A stretch of DNA of 64,000 bases from an uncultured Clostridia bacterium (GTDB lineage Bacteria > Bacillota > Clostridia > Christensenellales > UBA1242), in the NCBI GenBank assembly GCA_944380265.1, contig CALWGY010000006.1:17355-81354 (forward strand). The letters are read 5' to 3'. Made by a program: the position numbers and the translations under genes. Within the stretch, counting starts at the first letter, position 1; the number at the start of each line of letters is the position of its first letter. This document shows, piece by piece, positions 1 to 9,700 of the stretch. The notes beneath the pieces were generated by a model. The model saw only the letters and a list, made by a program, of their open reading frames with translations, was not told where the DNA came from and made no database searches.

Positions 1-260
1 CTTTTTAATGTTTTGCCTGGCTTAAAACTTGGAACAACACTTGCTGGAATTAAATTGATTTTTTTTGTTTGCGGATTAAAACTTCTTCTTGCCATTCTGT
101 GTTTAACTTCAAATTTGCCAAACCCAACCAAGTTAATGTTGTCGCCATGCTTTAAGGTCGACTGAATTATTTGAGTTATTGCATTTAAGCAATTATTGCA
201 GTCCTTTTGTGTTAATTTAGATTTTTTAGAAATTTCTTTAACAAATTCTTGTTTATTCAT
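1..260 (-). CDS. hup: HU-family DNA-binding protein (partial, C-terminus outside window)
   Basis: The reading frame starts with ATG at 258-260 after an AAAGGAGATAAG ribosome binding site and runs off the left edge, so only about 86 residues are visible. The start MNKQEFVKEISKK and the later GFGKFEV and ARRSFNPQT segments are hallmarks of HU, the small histone-like dimer that bends and compacts DNA. The family is usually about 90 residues, so only a few are missing. It lies downstream of spoVT and a SpoVB-like flippase gene. HU or S4-domain genes often sit in this neighbourhood in Clostridia. The identification as HU is firm; the paralogue is not resolved. Confidence 0.93.
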   Translation of the reverse strand, partial: MNKQEFVKEISKKSKLTQKDCNNCLNAITQIIQSTLKHGDNINLVGFGKFEVKHRMARRSFNPQTKKINLIPASVVPSFKPGKTLK

Positions 261-304
261 AACTTATCTCCTTTTTTGTTAATTATTAACTCATAAGAAG
301 TTTT

Positions 305-1906
305 TTATACTTGCTTTGTTTTGTTGCCAATAATGTTCTTTTTATTAAATACCTTCATTTCGTTTGAATTAAAGGTTTTAAACACAAAAATTAATGTTAA
401 ATAACAAATTAGTCCCACACCTGCCGAAATTATCAAGTAAACCCAAACATTAAGATTTATTAGCGACATTCTTAAAAAGTACATAACAACTCCACTAATT
501 AACGCACTTGCAGTTGGCGAAATTAAAATTTTAACAAAATCAAACTTTAATGCCACATATTTTTTTATGTAAATTAAATTTATTATTGTTGCAACACTTA
601 AAAAAATTAAATTGCTAATTGCCACACCAAAAATGTTTATGCTAGGAATGCAAACAAACACAAAAATTCCTGCCGTTCTAAACAGTAATGCAACAAACAT
701 GCTAACAAATGGAACTATTGGTTTGTTAACGCTTTGCAAAATTGATGTGAAAGTTTGCAAAAAAGCATAATATAAAATGCTAACCGAACTGATCATTAAC
801 AATTTATATGAAAACGTGAATTCATCAATAACTAAGTCGCTTAAACCCTTAGAATATAAAATGTTTATTATATCAACTGAAAAAATTAAAAAAACCAAAA
901 AACAAGGCAATGCAATAATCCATGTTATTTTTATAAAAAATGATGTTTTAAACCTTACTTCATTAAAATTGTTTTTAGCATATAATCCACTCAAATTTGG
1001 CACAATTGCTGTTGCAAGCGATGCACACAGCAAAACTGGCAAATTTATTAATGTGTTAACAATACCATTGCTTATGCCATACAAATTTGTGGCTTGCAAA
1101 CTTGAAAATCCTGCATTGGTTAAAATGTTAATTATTAAAAAACTATCTAAAAAACTTGTTATTGGCACAATTATGGCACTAAGTGTGACAGGATATGCAT
1201 AACACACAATTTTTTTTAAGGCTTGCCCATATGTTAAATTGGGGCTTTTGGGTGTTTCAATTTTATAAATGAATTTATGTTTGTAAATTAAGTAGTTTGC
1301 AACAATTAAAATTAAAGCAAAAAACTCGGAAATTGTAACACCTAAAATTGCTCCAAAAACAGCAAACATTATTCCCTTTTTTAAAAATAAATTTGCCAAA
1401 ATTAAGCCTGCAACAAGTTTAACAATTTGTTCCAAAATGTTGTTAACAAGTGTTGGAACCATGTTTTCTTGCCCTTGAAAATAGCCACGAATTGCGGCAA
1501 TTAAGGAAGCAAAAATTATTGATGGTGCAATTGCAACATAGCCAAGTTTTGCATTAACATTGCCCTGCAAAGTTGCCAAATTACCACTTAAAAAAACCAA
1601 ACTGAATGCAAAAACTAAACTTAAACAAAAAACATATAGTAATGACGTTTTAAAAATTATGATTTCGTTTCTTTTATTTTTATTTATACGCTCTAAACTA
1701 ACTAATCTACTAACTGCCAAACTAACACCAGAACTTATTAACACCAAAAGCAAACTATAAAATGGAAAAACTAAATAATATAATCCCATTCCATTAGTTC
1801 CCAAAATGTTTGTTAGCGGAATTTTGTAAAGTGCACCAACAAACTTTGCAATAAGTCCACCTGCGGCAAGTAATAATGCTCCAATTAAAACAGATTGTCG
1901 TTTCAT
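305..1906 (-). CDS. spoVB: SpoVB/MurJ-like polysaccharide or lipid II flippase
   Basis: A 533-residue multi-pass membrane protein of the MOP flippase superfamily (MATE/MurJ/SpoVB-type), with about 12-14 hydrophobic helices. The N-terminus reads MKRQSVLIGALLLAAGGLIA and is followed by KFVGALYKIPLTNILG, typical of SpoVB and YabM proteins that move lipid-linked cell-wall or polysaccharide precursors across the membrane. The frame is open for another 29 residues upstream, but that part overlaps spoVT. The ATG at 1904-1906, one base after the spoVT stop, fits the family start. No strong Shine-Dalgarno is seen there, so translational coupling to spoVT is likely. The spoVT-spoVB order is conserved in Bacilli and Clostridia. 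The exact substrate is unknown. Confidence 0.9.
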   Translation of the reverse strand: MKRQSVLIGALLLAAGGLIAKFVGALYKIPLTNILGTNGMGLYYLVFPFYSLLLVLISSGVSLAVSRLVSLERINKNKRNEIIIFKTSLLYVFCLSLVFAFSLVFLSGNLATLQGNVNAKLGYVAIAPSIIFASLIAAIRGYFQGQENMVPTLVNNILEQIVKLVAGLILANLFLKKGIMFAVFGAILGVTISEFFALILIVANYLIYKHKFIYKIETPKSPNLTYGQALKKIVCYAYPVTLSAIIVPITSFLDSFLIINILTNAGFSSLQATNLYGISNGIVNTLINLPVLLCASLATAIVPNLSGLYAKNNFNEVRFKTSFFIKITWIIALPCFLVFLIFSVDIINILYSKGLSDLVIDEFTFSYKLLMISSVSILYYAFLQTFTSILQSVNKPIVPFVSMFVALLFRTAGIFVFVCIPSINIFGVAISNLIFLSVATIINLIYIKKYVALKFDFVKILISPTASALISGVVMYFLRMSLINLNVWVYLIISAGVGLICYLTLIFVFKTFNSNEMKVFNKKNIIGNKTKQV

Positions 1907-1907
1907 A

Positions 1908-2456
1908 TTATTCAACTTGTTTTGCCATAAAATTTGCAATTGTTTGCAAAGTTTTAACATTATCCATAGTAAAATTTGTTGCTTCATTTTCAAAACTTAA
2001 AGCAACAATTCCACCAACAATGTCGGAATTTGCTAAAATTGGAACAATAATTTGGCTTTTATATGTATTTTCATCTGCAGAAAAAATTTCAATTAACTTT
2101 GAACCATCTGAGCTATTTAACAAATAACTTTTTCTTTCTTCCAAAACATCTTCTAAAACTGTGCTAATTTGTTTTCCTAAAAAGTTTTTAAGTTTTGTGC
2201 TTGATGCAACAACATTATCTTTATCAAAAACAACGATGTTAATATCTAATGTGGCACACACAACATCACAAAAAGTTTGTGCAAATTCTGTTATGTCAAC
2301 CACTGGCGAATATTTTGTTAGTGTTAATTCACCATCTTTATTAATAAAAATTTGAACTGGTGTTCCTTCTTTTAATCGCATTGTTCGGCGTATTTCCTTT
2401 GGAATTACAATTCTGCCTAATTCATCAATTCTTCTAACAATTCCTGTGTCTTTCAT
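1908..2456 (-). CDS. spoVT: SpoVT: AbrB-type transcriptional regulator with GAF-like domain
   Basis: A 182-residue protein. Residues 1-50 form an AbrB/SpoVT swapped-hairpin DNA-binding domain (MKDTGIVRRIDELGRIVIPK, followed by EIRRTMRL). Residues about 55-180 look like the SpoVT GAF-like sensory domain. In Bacillus, SpoVT is a sigma-G-dependent regulator of forespore genes. Length and domain order match the family. The start follows a GGAGG site at 7-8 bases. It is the first gene of the spoVT-spoVB run. Its presence suggests, but does not prove, a spore-forming ancestry, since non-sporulating Clostridia also keep this gene. Confidence 0.95.
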   Translation of the reverse strand: MKDTGIVRRIDELGRIVIPKEIRRTMRLKEGTPVQIFINKDGELTLTKYSPVVDITEFAQTFCDVVCATLDINIVVFDKDNVVASSTKLKNFLGKQISTVLEDVLEERKSYLLNSSDGSKLIEIFSADENTYKSQIIVPILANSDIVGGIVALSFENEATNFTMDNVKTLQTIANFMAKQVE

Positions 2457-2534
2457 TCTTCCTCCAAATAAATGTGAATTTAAAGCAAATACTTTTGCTT
2501 ACAACTATACATTTATTATTTGGAAACTTGATGT

Positions 2535-2563
2535 TATTATGCAAAATTTATAATAAGAAATTT
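2535..2563 (-). promoter_or_regulatory. Candidate sigma-G/F-type promoter upstream of spoVT
   Basis: On the minus strand a CATAATA box (2535-2541) matches the sigma-G minus-10 consensus. Seventeen bases upstream is AAATT (2559-2563), a partial match to the minus-35 consensus gHATR. A good sigma-A alternative was not obvious. SpoVT is a known sigma-G target in Bacillus. In DNA this AT-rich the match could be chance. Confidence 0.35.
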
Positions 2564-2594
2564 AAAAAATTGATTTAATTATTTTGTTATAAAA

Positions 2595-2628
2595 AACAAA
2601 AAAAAGCACTTTAGTTAAGTGCTTTTTT
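2595..2628 (-). terminator. Rho-independent terminator of the DUF975-like gene
   Basis: An inverted repeat (AAAAAGCACTT / AAGTGCTTTTT, loop of five) sits just after the stop codon of the membrane-protein gene. A run of U follows on the minus strand. Confidence 0.85.
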
Positions 2629-2638
2629 GATTTTTAAA

Positions 2639-3574
2639 TTAGTCTTTTTTTGTTGTTGTTTTTGTTGTTTTGCTAGGTGCTTTTTTAGCAGTTGTTGTTT
2701 TTTTGGTTGTTGATTTTTTTGCTGCTGTTTTTGTTGTGGTTGCCTTTTTAGGTGCAGGTTTTGCATCTACATTTTTAACATCAGCATTTTCTTCTGCTGG
2801 TGCTGGTGCAGGTTCCTGAACGTTTTCAGCTTTTACTTCTTCAACTTTAACTTCTGCTACATTTGCTTCTTTTTCAGAAGTTAGTTCATAACCTTTAACT
2901 TCAACAGGACGAACAATTTCATCGTAGAAAACAACGTTTGCTGCATAGAAATAAATTGTGATAATTGAAATTAAAACAATTGCAACTAAAACAAGAACAA
3001 CGCCTAAAACAATTGCTAATGCCATTTGAGTTTCATAAAGTTTAGCAATAAACAAAAGTCCAACAAGTGTTGCTGCACCAACAAGTGCATAGAATAAATA
3101 GAAAATAACTTTGTATGCAAACAAACCTGTTTTGTTACCATTCATTTTTCTTGCTGCAACATTTAATGTGTCGGTTACGTTAACAATTCTTTCTTCGTTT
3201 AAAACAAACAAACTTAAAGAATAGTAACCAATCATTAAAATTCCAGGAATAATGAACAAAATTGTTCCAACAATAACGCCAACTGCCATAATTATTCCAA
3301 GGAAAATTGCTTGTGCAAATTCTGGTTGAACAAACAAAACACTAAGTTTTGGATTTTCACCTTTTAACAACTTTTGCATGTAGTTGATGAAACCTAATGT
3401 TAAATAACCAAACAGTGCAATTGAAATTGCCCAGCCAGCATATGGAATTGCACATAATGCAATTAATGGTGTTACATAAATTAAAGCAGCTAAGAATGCT
3501 TTACCCCAAACACCTTTTAATTTGCCTGCGGAAATTCTGATTAGGTCTAAACCATTTTTACTAGTTTTTTCCAT
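2639..3574 (-). CDS. DUF975-like multi-pass membrane protein with Lys/Thr-rich C-terminal tail
   Basis: A 311-residue protein with an N-terminal amphipathic stretch and about five or six membrane helices within residues 25-215. The hydrophobic pattern and the segment LIRISAGKLKGVWGKAFLAA resemble the DUF975 integral membrane family, whose function is unknown. From about residue 230 the chain becomes acidic and Pro/Ala-rich. It ends in about 45 residues made almost only of Lys, Thr, Ala and Ser, like a histone H1 tail. A similar tail occurs on L30 and L24 in this window. The ATG at 3574 follows a GGGGG site at good spacing. An in-frame ATG at 3589 overlaps that site and is less likely. It has its own promoter and terminator. 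Confidence 0.75.
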   Translation of the reverse strand: MEKTSKNGLDLIRISAGKLKGVWGKAFLAALIYVTPLIALCAIPYAGWAISIALFGYLTLGFINYMQKLLKGENPKLSVLFVQPEFAQAIFLGIIMAVGVIVGTILFIIPGILMIGYYSLSLFVLNEERIVNVTDTLNVAARKMNGNKTGLFAYKVIFYLFYALVGAATLVGLLFIAKLYETQMALAIVLGVVLVLVAIVLISIITIYFYAANVVFYDEIVRPVEVKGYELTSEKEANVAEVKVEEVKAENVQEPAPAPAEENADVKNVDAKPAPKKATTTKTAAKKSTTKKTTTAKKAPSKTTKTTTKKD

Positions 3575-3603
3575 AAAAATATCCCCCATTTGTAATTATA
3601 ATT

Positions 3604-3631
3604 AGTATATACCAAATGTTAAATTAATCAA
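3604..3631 (-). promoter_or_regulatory. Sigma-A promoter of the DUF975-like gene
   Basis: TTGATT (3626-3631), a 16-base spacer and TATACT (3604-3609) on the minus strand, about 30 bases before the start codon. Confidence 0.6.
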
Positions 3632-3656
3632 ACTAAATTTATTAAATTTGTGAATT

Positions 3657-3691
3657 ATTTGTAGAGTTTTATAGTTAAAAACTCTACAAAT
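3657..3691. repeat. 14-bp perfect inverted repeat between the giant gene and the DUF975-like gene
   Basis: ATTTGTAGAGTTTT and its exact complement are separated by a seven-base loop. No T-run follows on either strand, so it is a weak or atypical terminator of the giant gene, or a protein-binding operator just upstream of the neighbouring promoter. Confidence 0.6.
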
Positions 3692-3737
3692 TAATCCACC
3701 TATTTTGTTTTGTTTAAATTTATTATAATATTTATGT

Positions 3738-6700
3738 TTATTGATATAAGAAATTAATTGTTATAGTTTTAATTTTAACATTACTTTCTTTATCATCAAC
3801 AATTTGAGTGTAATAAACATCAACAGTAATTTTGTTTAATCTGGTTACATCTGTGTTTTCAATTAATAGTCCCCAATTAATTTGAATGCTTCTAACAATG
3901 TTACCAGAAGAATCAAGGCTGAACGTAATCCAAGTGTTTAATTGTACATTTGTTGCGCTACCTATTGAGCCATCAACACTAATTCCATCTTGAACAACAA
4001 ATTTAATTGTTCCATCACCAATTTTTTCAACTGTATCTGTTCCGCTTGTTAAATCAATTGTTGCTGAGTTTAAGTAACTTGAACCATCTTTTTGAACTGC
4101 AACATTGTAACTGTCTTTTAAATTTGTTAAGCCCGCATTTGCATTGATAATTAAATTAAAGTTTTCAGTTAACACATAATTTGTACCATTAATTTTGAAC
4201 TGAACTTGAATGCTATATGGCAAGCTTACATCAACTAAAATTTGGTTTGGTAAAACTTTTAAAACTGTATCTGATAAAATTGTATAAACTTTTGCTTCAT
4301 CGCTTACATCAGCATTATCGGCATTTACAGACAATGTTACATATTTATTATAATCAACATCTGTTCTGGTTTGTGAAAGTTTTACACTAACATCAGTTAA
4401 TTTCAAATTTGCAACTGTTGAAGCATCGAACACTTTTGAATTAAACAACGAATTTGTTCCGTTTGCAACAACTGTAATATCAACTGTTGTGTCACTCAAA
4501 TTTGCATCAACACCATTTGTTTTGTTATAAACTAATCCAACAGTTGGTGTTAATTTAACATCAATGGTTTTTGAGAAAATTTGAGTTTGTAATTCGTCAA
4601 CATAAATTGTGTTAACAAATTGCAATGTTGTTTCTTGTTTTAACATGTTTAGGTCTGGTTTGAATGAATAAACAACCTTTCCATCTTTAACTTCACTTGT
4701 TAACCAAGTTTTGTAAAGTTCATAATCCTCGGCACTTAATCCGCCTTCCAAAAGGTCTATTTTGTTTTCATAAACATCAACTTCTGCGCTGTTAGATTTT
4801 AGTGTGTTGGTGAATTGTTTTGAAGATGAATCATATGAGAATTCATGTGTTACAGCTTTTGGATAGATTGAAATTGTGTAATTCTTAGAAATTGATCCAG
4901 CCGTTACTGTTAATGAAATTTGCCTTATTGCAGTGCTTCCTTGCTTGTAATACACTTTTGGAATTAACTCATTTGTTTCGGTGTTAATTTCGGCATATTG
5001 AGCGGAATTTGCCGCAAGTGAATATTCAAGTTTAATATTTGAGAAACGATAGAAATAATATCTTGTGTTAACACCTTCTGCACTTCTTCTAACAATTTGA
5101 ACATGTTTATTTTCTTGATAAATTTCTTCGTTTTGTCCATCGCCAGTCTCTGTTGCTAGCAAATAACCAAAGAAGAATTTATTATCTAAATCAACACTGG
5201 TTGTTGTATTCAAATTAATTCCATATGTTGTACTTGTTGTGTCTCCACCTTGGTTAGGATCTGGGTTAACAAATTTGTATGTGTCAATAATATCTCCACC
5301 AGAGCCAATTGTGTATGAATATTTTTCGTCTGTTCCATCATTTTTTGGTTCATTATATTTGCCAGCAAATTGTAAACGGAACACAACTGTTTGGCTAGCA
5401 CTTGGTCCACTAACACCTGGCAAAGTTAATGTGAATGTTAATTCAATGGTGTTATCGCCAGCTGATTGTGCTGGTGGAATGAATGTTACAATTCCTGTTG
5501 ATTTATCAATTGTGTAATAGTTTTCAATGTTTTCAATTGTAGTCCAATCACTAATATCTTTTAAGATATCACCACGTTTGCCCGTTACGCTATATGTGAA
5601 ACTTGAATACAATGATTCAATGTTAACATAAACACCAGTTCCGCTTTGTTCATCGAATGTTACACCGTTAACTGGATTGAAACTAAACAAATCAAGAATG
5701 TTGAATTGGTTAATATCAAGAGGTCTTGACGAATCATAATCTTTAATACCATCAAGAATTGATGATGCAGTGCCTTTTTTATAATCTTCTGTATAGATTT
5801 CACCAAATTGTGCTGTAATATCAATTGCAGTTTCGCTTGTGTTGTGTGGATCATCTTTATAGAATACTTCGTTAACACTTGGTTGAATTGTTATGTTAAT
5901 TGACAAATTAGGATTATAAATTGCATCAGGTTGAGAAATATCCGAATTTGTTTCAAGTCCATGCAATTTACCTGTTAAATCATAATAATATGGAACAGTT
6001 ATTTGTTGAGTGGAAGGCACACCTTTAAAGAAGATATAGTATTTACCACTTTCTTCAATTAAATCGTAATACTCACTTTCTGCAACATTTTTGTTAAACA
6101 CAATGTTTGCATTAACTTTTTGTCCGCTTGCATTGTTTTGTCTTGCAATAACTGTTGCTGAATTATTGTTTTGTGAAAGAACTAATTCTTTTGAAAAATC
6201 TAATTCTATTTTTGAGCCAGCAAACACTGTTAACGAATTTCCGTTATCATATTTAACTCTGTGTTGGTTAACAGCATCGGAGCTATCAGTTATAATGTTT
6301 GGTTCAATTTGAATTCTAATTATTTGTTCGAAAGGTTCAACACTGTTTGGCCATGTTGCTGTAACTTTAATGCTTATTAGTTTAATTGAGTTTACCACAT
6401 CTAATGTTAATGTTATGGTTGTGTTAAATAACGCCAATCCTCTAACACCATCATTAGGATTAGAAGTTCCAATTTCGCTACCAGATGCATCACATATAAC
6501 TGCTTCCAGTGTAACGCCACCATTGTTACTTGTTCCACTATTATTGTCTATAACCAATTGATTTCCATTATAATCTGTTGGATTAAACAAGTTAGGCTCA
6601 TTATTTAATATAACTGCTCTACCATTAGCATCAGAACTTGCAGCGGCAACTAATGGATATGGTGTGGTTGATGTGTATGCACTGTTTAGTTTAATGTTTG

Positions 6701-9700
6701 GAACAAGAGTTATATCAAACTCGTAGAAGTAACTATATAGTGTTTCACTTGGATTGGTTGAATCTTTAACAGTTTTTGTTACCTTTAATGTAATTGTTCT
6801 GTTTACACCAATATTTTTTGAAGTGAATGTGTATTTTAATGATGATGTGTCAGGAGTAATTACAATTCCTAATGTGTTTGTTTTTGTGTCATAATCAGTG
6901 TTATTCACTTTTGAAACTTCAACAGTTAGGTTATCCATTTCATCACTTGTTAAATTTTCAATTTTTAGCCATGAATTATCAGTGGTTGTAATGATATCTG
7001 TTGAAATGCCTGCCACAAGAGTTTGAATGCTTGTGTTTTCAGTAATTTTTAAGTTTGGCAATAACTTAATTCTTAACACTTTTCCATTTTGTCCATGAAC
7101 AGAATAGTTGTGCCATACATAAAATTCAACGGTTGTTTCTGCATTAACATCATCAAATTCAACCAAAAGTTCACCATTTTGTGCATAATCAATTATTTCG
7201 TTAGGGTCATCTAGTTCAAACTTTGTTCCATCGCTTGTAACAAGTCTTGCTTTAACACTATCATAACTTTGATATTTAATTACATATTTAAAGTTGTCTG
7301 GATATGATGAAACATAAACATATTTTTTTGTTTCATCTAACAAGTTAATTATGTTACCCGCATATTCAACAGCATTATCAGCAACTGTTATTTCAATTGG
7401 GTTTAAGCTTTTATACAAATTAAATTCATAATTTATGCTTGCACCATTAAACAACGTTACTTTAACAACAATTTCTTCATTTGAATTTGTTGGATCTGTG
7501 AACATAATTTTGTCGCCAATAACATTTGCTGCTGAGCCACTAACAATTTCAAAGTTAACCGGTTTTTCATTTTCCGCCAAAGAAAATTCCTTGTTCAAAT
7601 CTTCTTGATCGGTTGTTAGTTTATATCTGTCAGTTACATCATCTAGTGAAATTGTGTAGTAATGTGTTTTGCCTAATTCATCAACAGAATAGAATTGGAT
7701 TCTGTTTAATGTGTTAATAAAGTTTGTTAACAAGTCAATTTGTGCACCAGGTGTAACATTTTCTGGTCCTTCAACTAATGGATAGTTAGTTTTTAATTGA
7801 TATGTTGGTTTAATTGTGAAGTAATATTCGTAATACTCGTTTTCTTTGTTAATCGAGGTTTTTATTGCAAGTTTATAGTAACTTGTTTCGTTAACAGAAT
7901 TTTTTATTATCAAACTTAAATTTGTTAAACCAGAGTCATCTTTAACTTCGTTAACTTCAACATTATCGTCACTAGATGTAACATCTTGATAGTTAAGGTT
8001 TGCTGAATTAAATTTATACAGAACATAATTTAAGTATCTGGAACTTAAAAGTTCTTGTCCATCAGTTCCTTTTAATTGCAAAATGTTGCTGTTTGAACCA
8101 ATGCTAAACAATGTTGTTTCATAATCGTTAAGTTCAATAAAGCCATCACTGTTTGTGTCAATGTTAAAGTTTTTGTAAGTGTGACCAACTAATGTGTTTG
8201 AAACTGGTTGACCATCAACAATAATTTGTGTTTTGTTGTAATCTGCACCCTCAATTTGTCCAATAACTGAGAAAACAACGCTTGCTTTAACTTCGCAATA
8301 GAAGGTTGCAAGTTTAGATAAACTATAATTTGCACCATCATCACCTTGTGTTAGTGCTCCTTCTTTGAAGTTTATTATGATTGGAATTGTTATGTTATTT
8401 GAAATTGATTGAGTGTTTAAAATTCCATTTTCAATTGCATTTTTGTTAGTACTGCTTGCAAACAAACTATCAAAAATTGATTTGTCACCAGCACTAATGT
8501 TGTCTTCATCAAAGCTTAATGAAATTAGTGATTTTAACAAGCTTAAAACTTCATCTGCATCTGTTACATATGTGTTGGTTTTTAAATTTCTTATTTGAAT
8601 AAATTCATCTGGGTTTTTTGAGTAAACTTGGAAGAAGTTGTAACCATTATTTGAAGCCCCTTCACCAGAATTTATTGAAATTGGAGAATTTGTTAAACTT
8701 TGAATGTTGGAGTTAACAGTAATTTCATAACCACGTTCAATTGAAACTGCTAAGTTTTTGTTATTGATTTGTGTTACTTCGTTTTCAATGTATTCAACTT
8801 CACCATCTTCATTTTCTTGTGGTAAGTAGTAATACATTTTTAAGTTTACAGGTTTTGAGATGTAAACATTGTGAGGAATTAAAATGGTTCTTAAAGTTTT
8901 TTGTCCGCCACCAACAAGATTAATTGTTTCAGTGCCAGTTCTTCCGTCAAGTGTTGCAAATGTGCCACCTTCTGTTATTTCAAAACCAACTTTTAATTGT
9001 TCACTGTTACGGCTTGCGCCATAATAATCGGTTAAATCTATTACACCACCATTGTCATCTGTGGTTTTTGTTGTAATGTTTGTGTCACCTTGTGGACCAG
9101 TTAAAACAATTGAACTGTTAACATAAACATTAAATGTTCCTTGTGTGTCGCCAAATGGTGAAGTTATTGTTATAACCGCTGTCTGTGATGTTGAAAGATA
9201 TTCTGCATAAACAACAAGTTCAAAGTTGTTTCCATTTTTTGCTGGTGTTGTTGTGTAAATTTTGTTTCCTTCCGCATCTTTAAAGTAAATTTTGCTTGCG
9301 TCGTTGTTGCTTATTGAATATGTGCAGAAACCTGCAAGCTCACCATCGGTTCCTAAAATTGCATTAACTAATTTATATGCAGTTTTTTGGCTTCCATCTG
9401 GATTTTGCACTGGAATGTAATCATCGCCGCCACCAACACTGCTTGGTCTTCTTTCATAAACAGGTAGTGGTGAGTTTTGTGAGCCATAATCTTTTAATAA
9501 ATCGTAGCCTTCTAGTGGTTGTGAGTCTGCACCAAGTCTGCCATCTGTTCCGCCACCTTCCATAATGAATGCATCATTTTGACCAGGTGCATTTTTAACT
9601 AATGCATTAACTGTTTCAACTTGTTTTGGTGAATAGTTTTCAAAAGTTACTTGGCTTTGTTTTAATACTAAGTTAATAACTGCTTGTTTTGAATCAATAA

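Noticed and set aside
777..1202. Rightward 141-residue frame opposite the flippase gene
   Set aside because: Antisense to a conserved membrane protein; codon pattern is a shadow.
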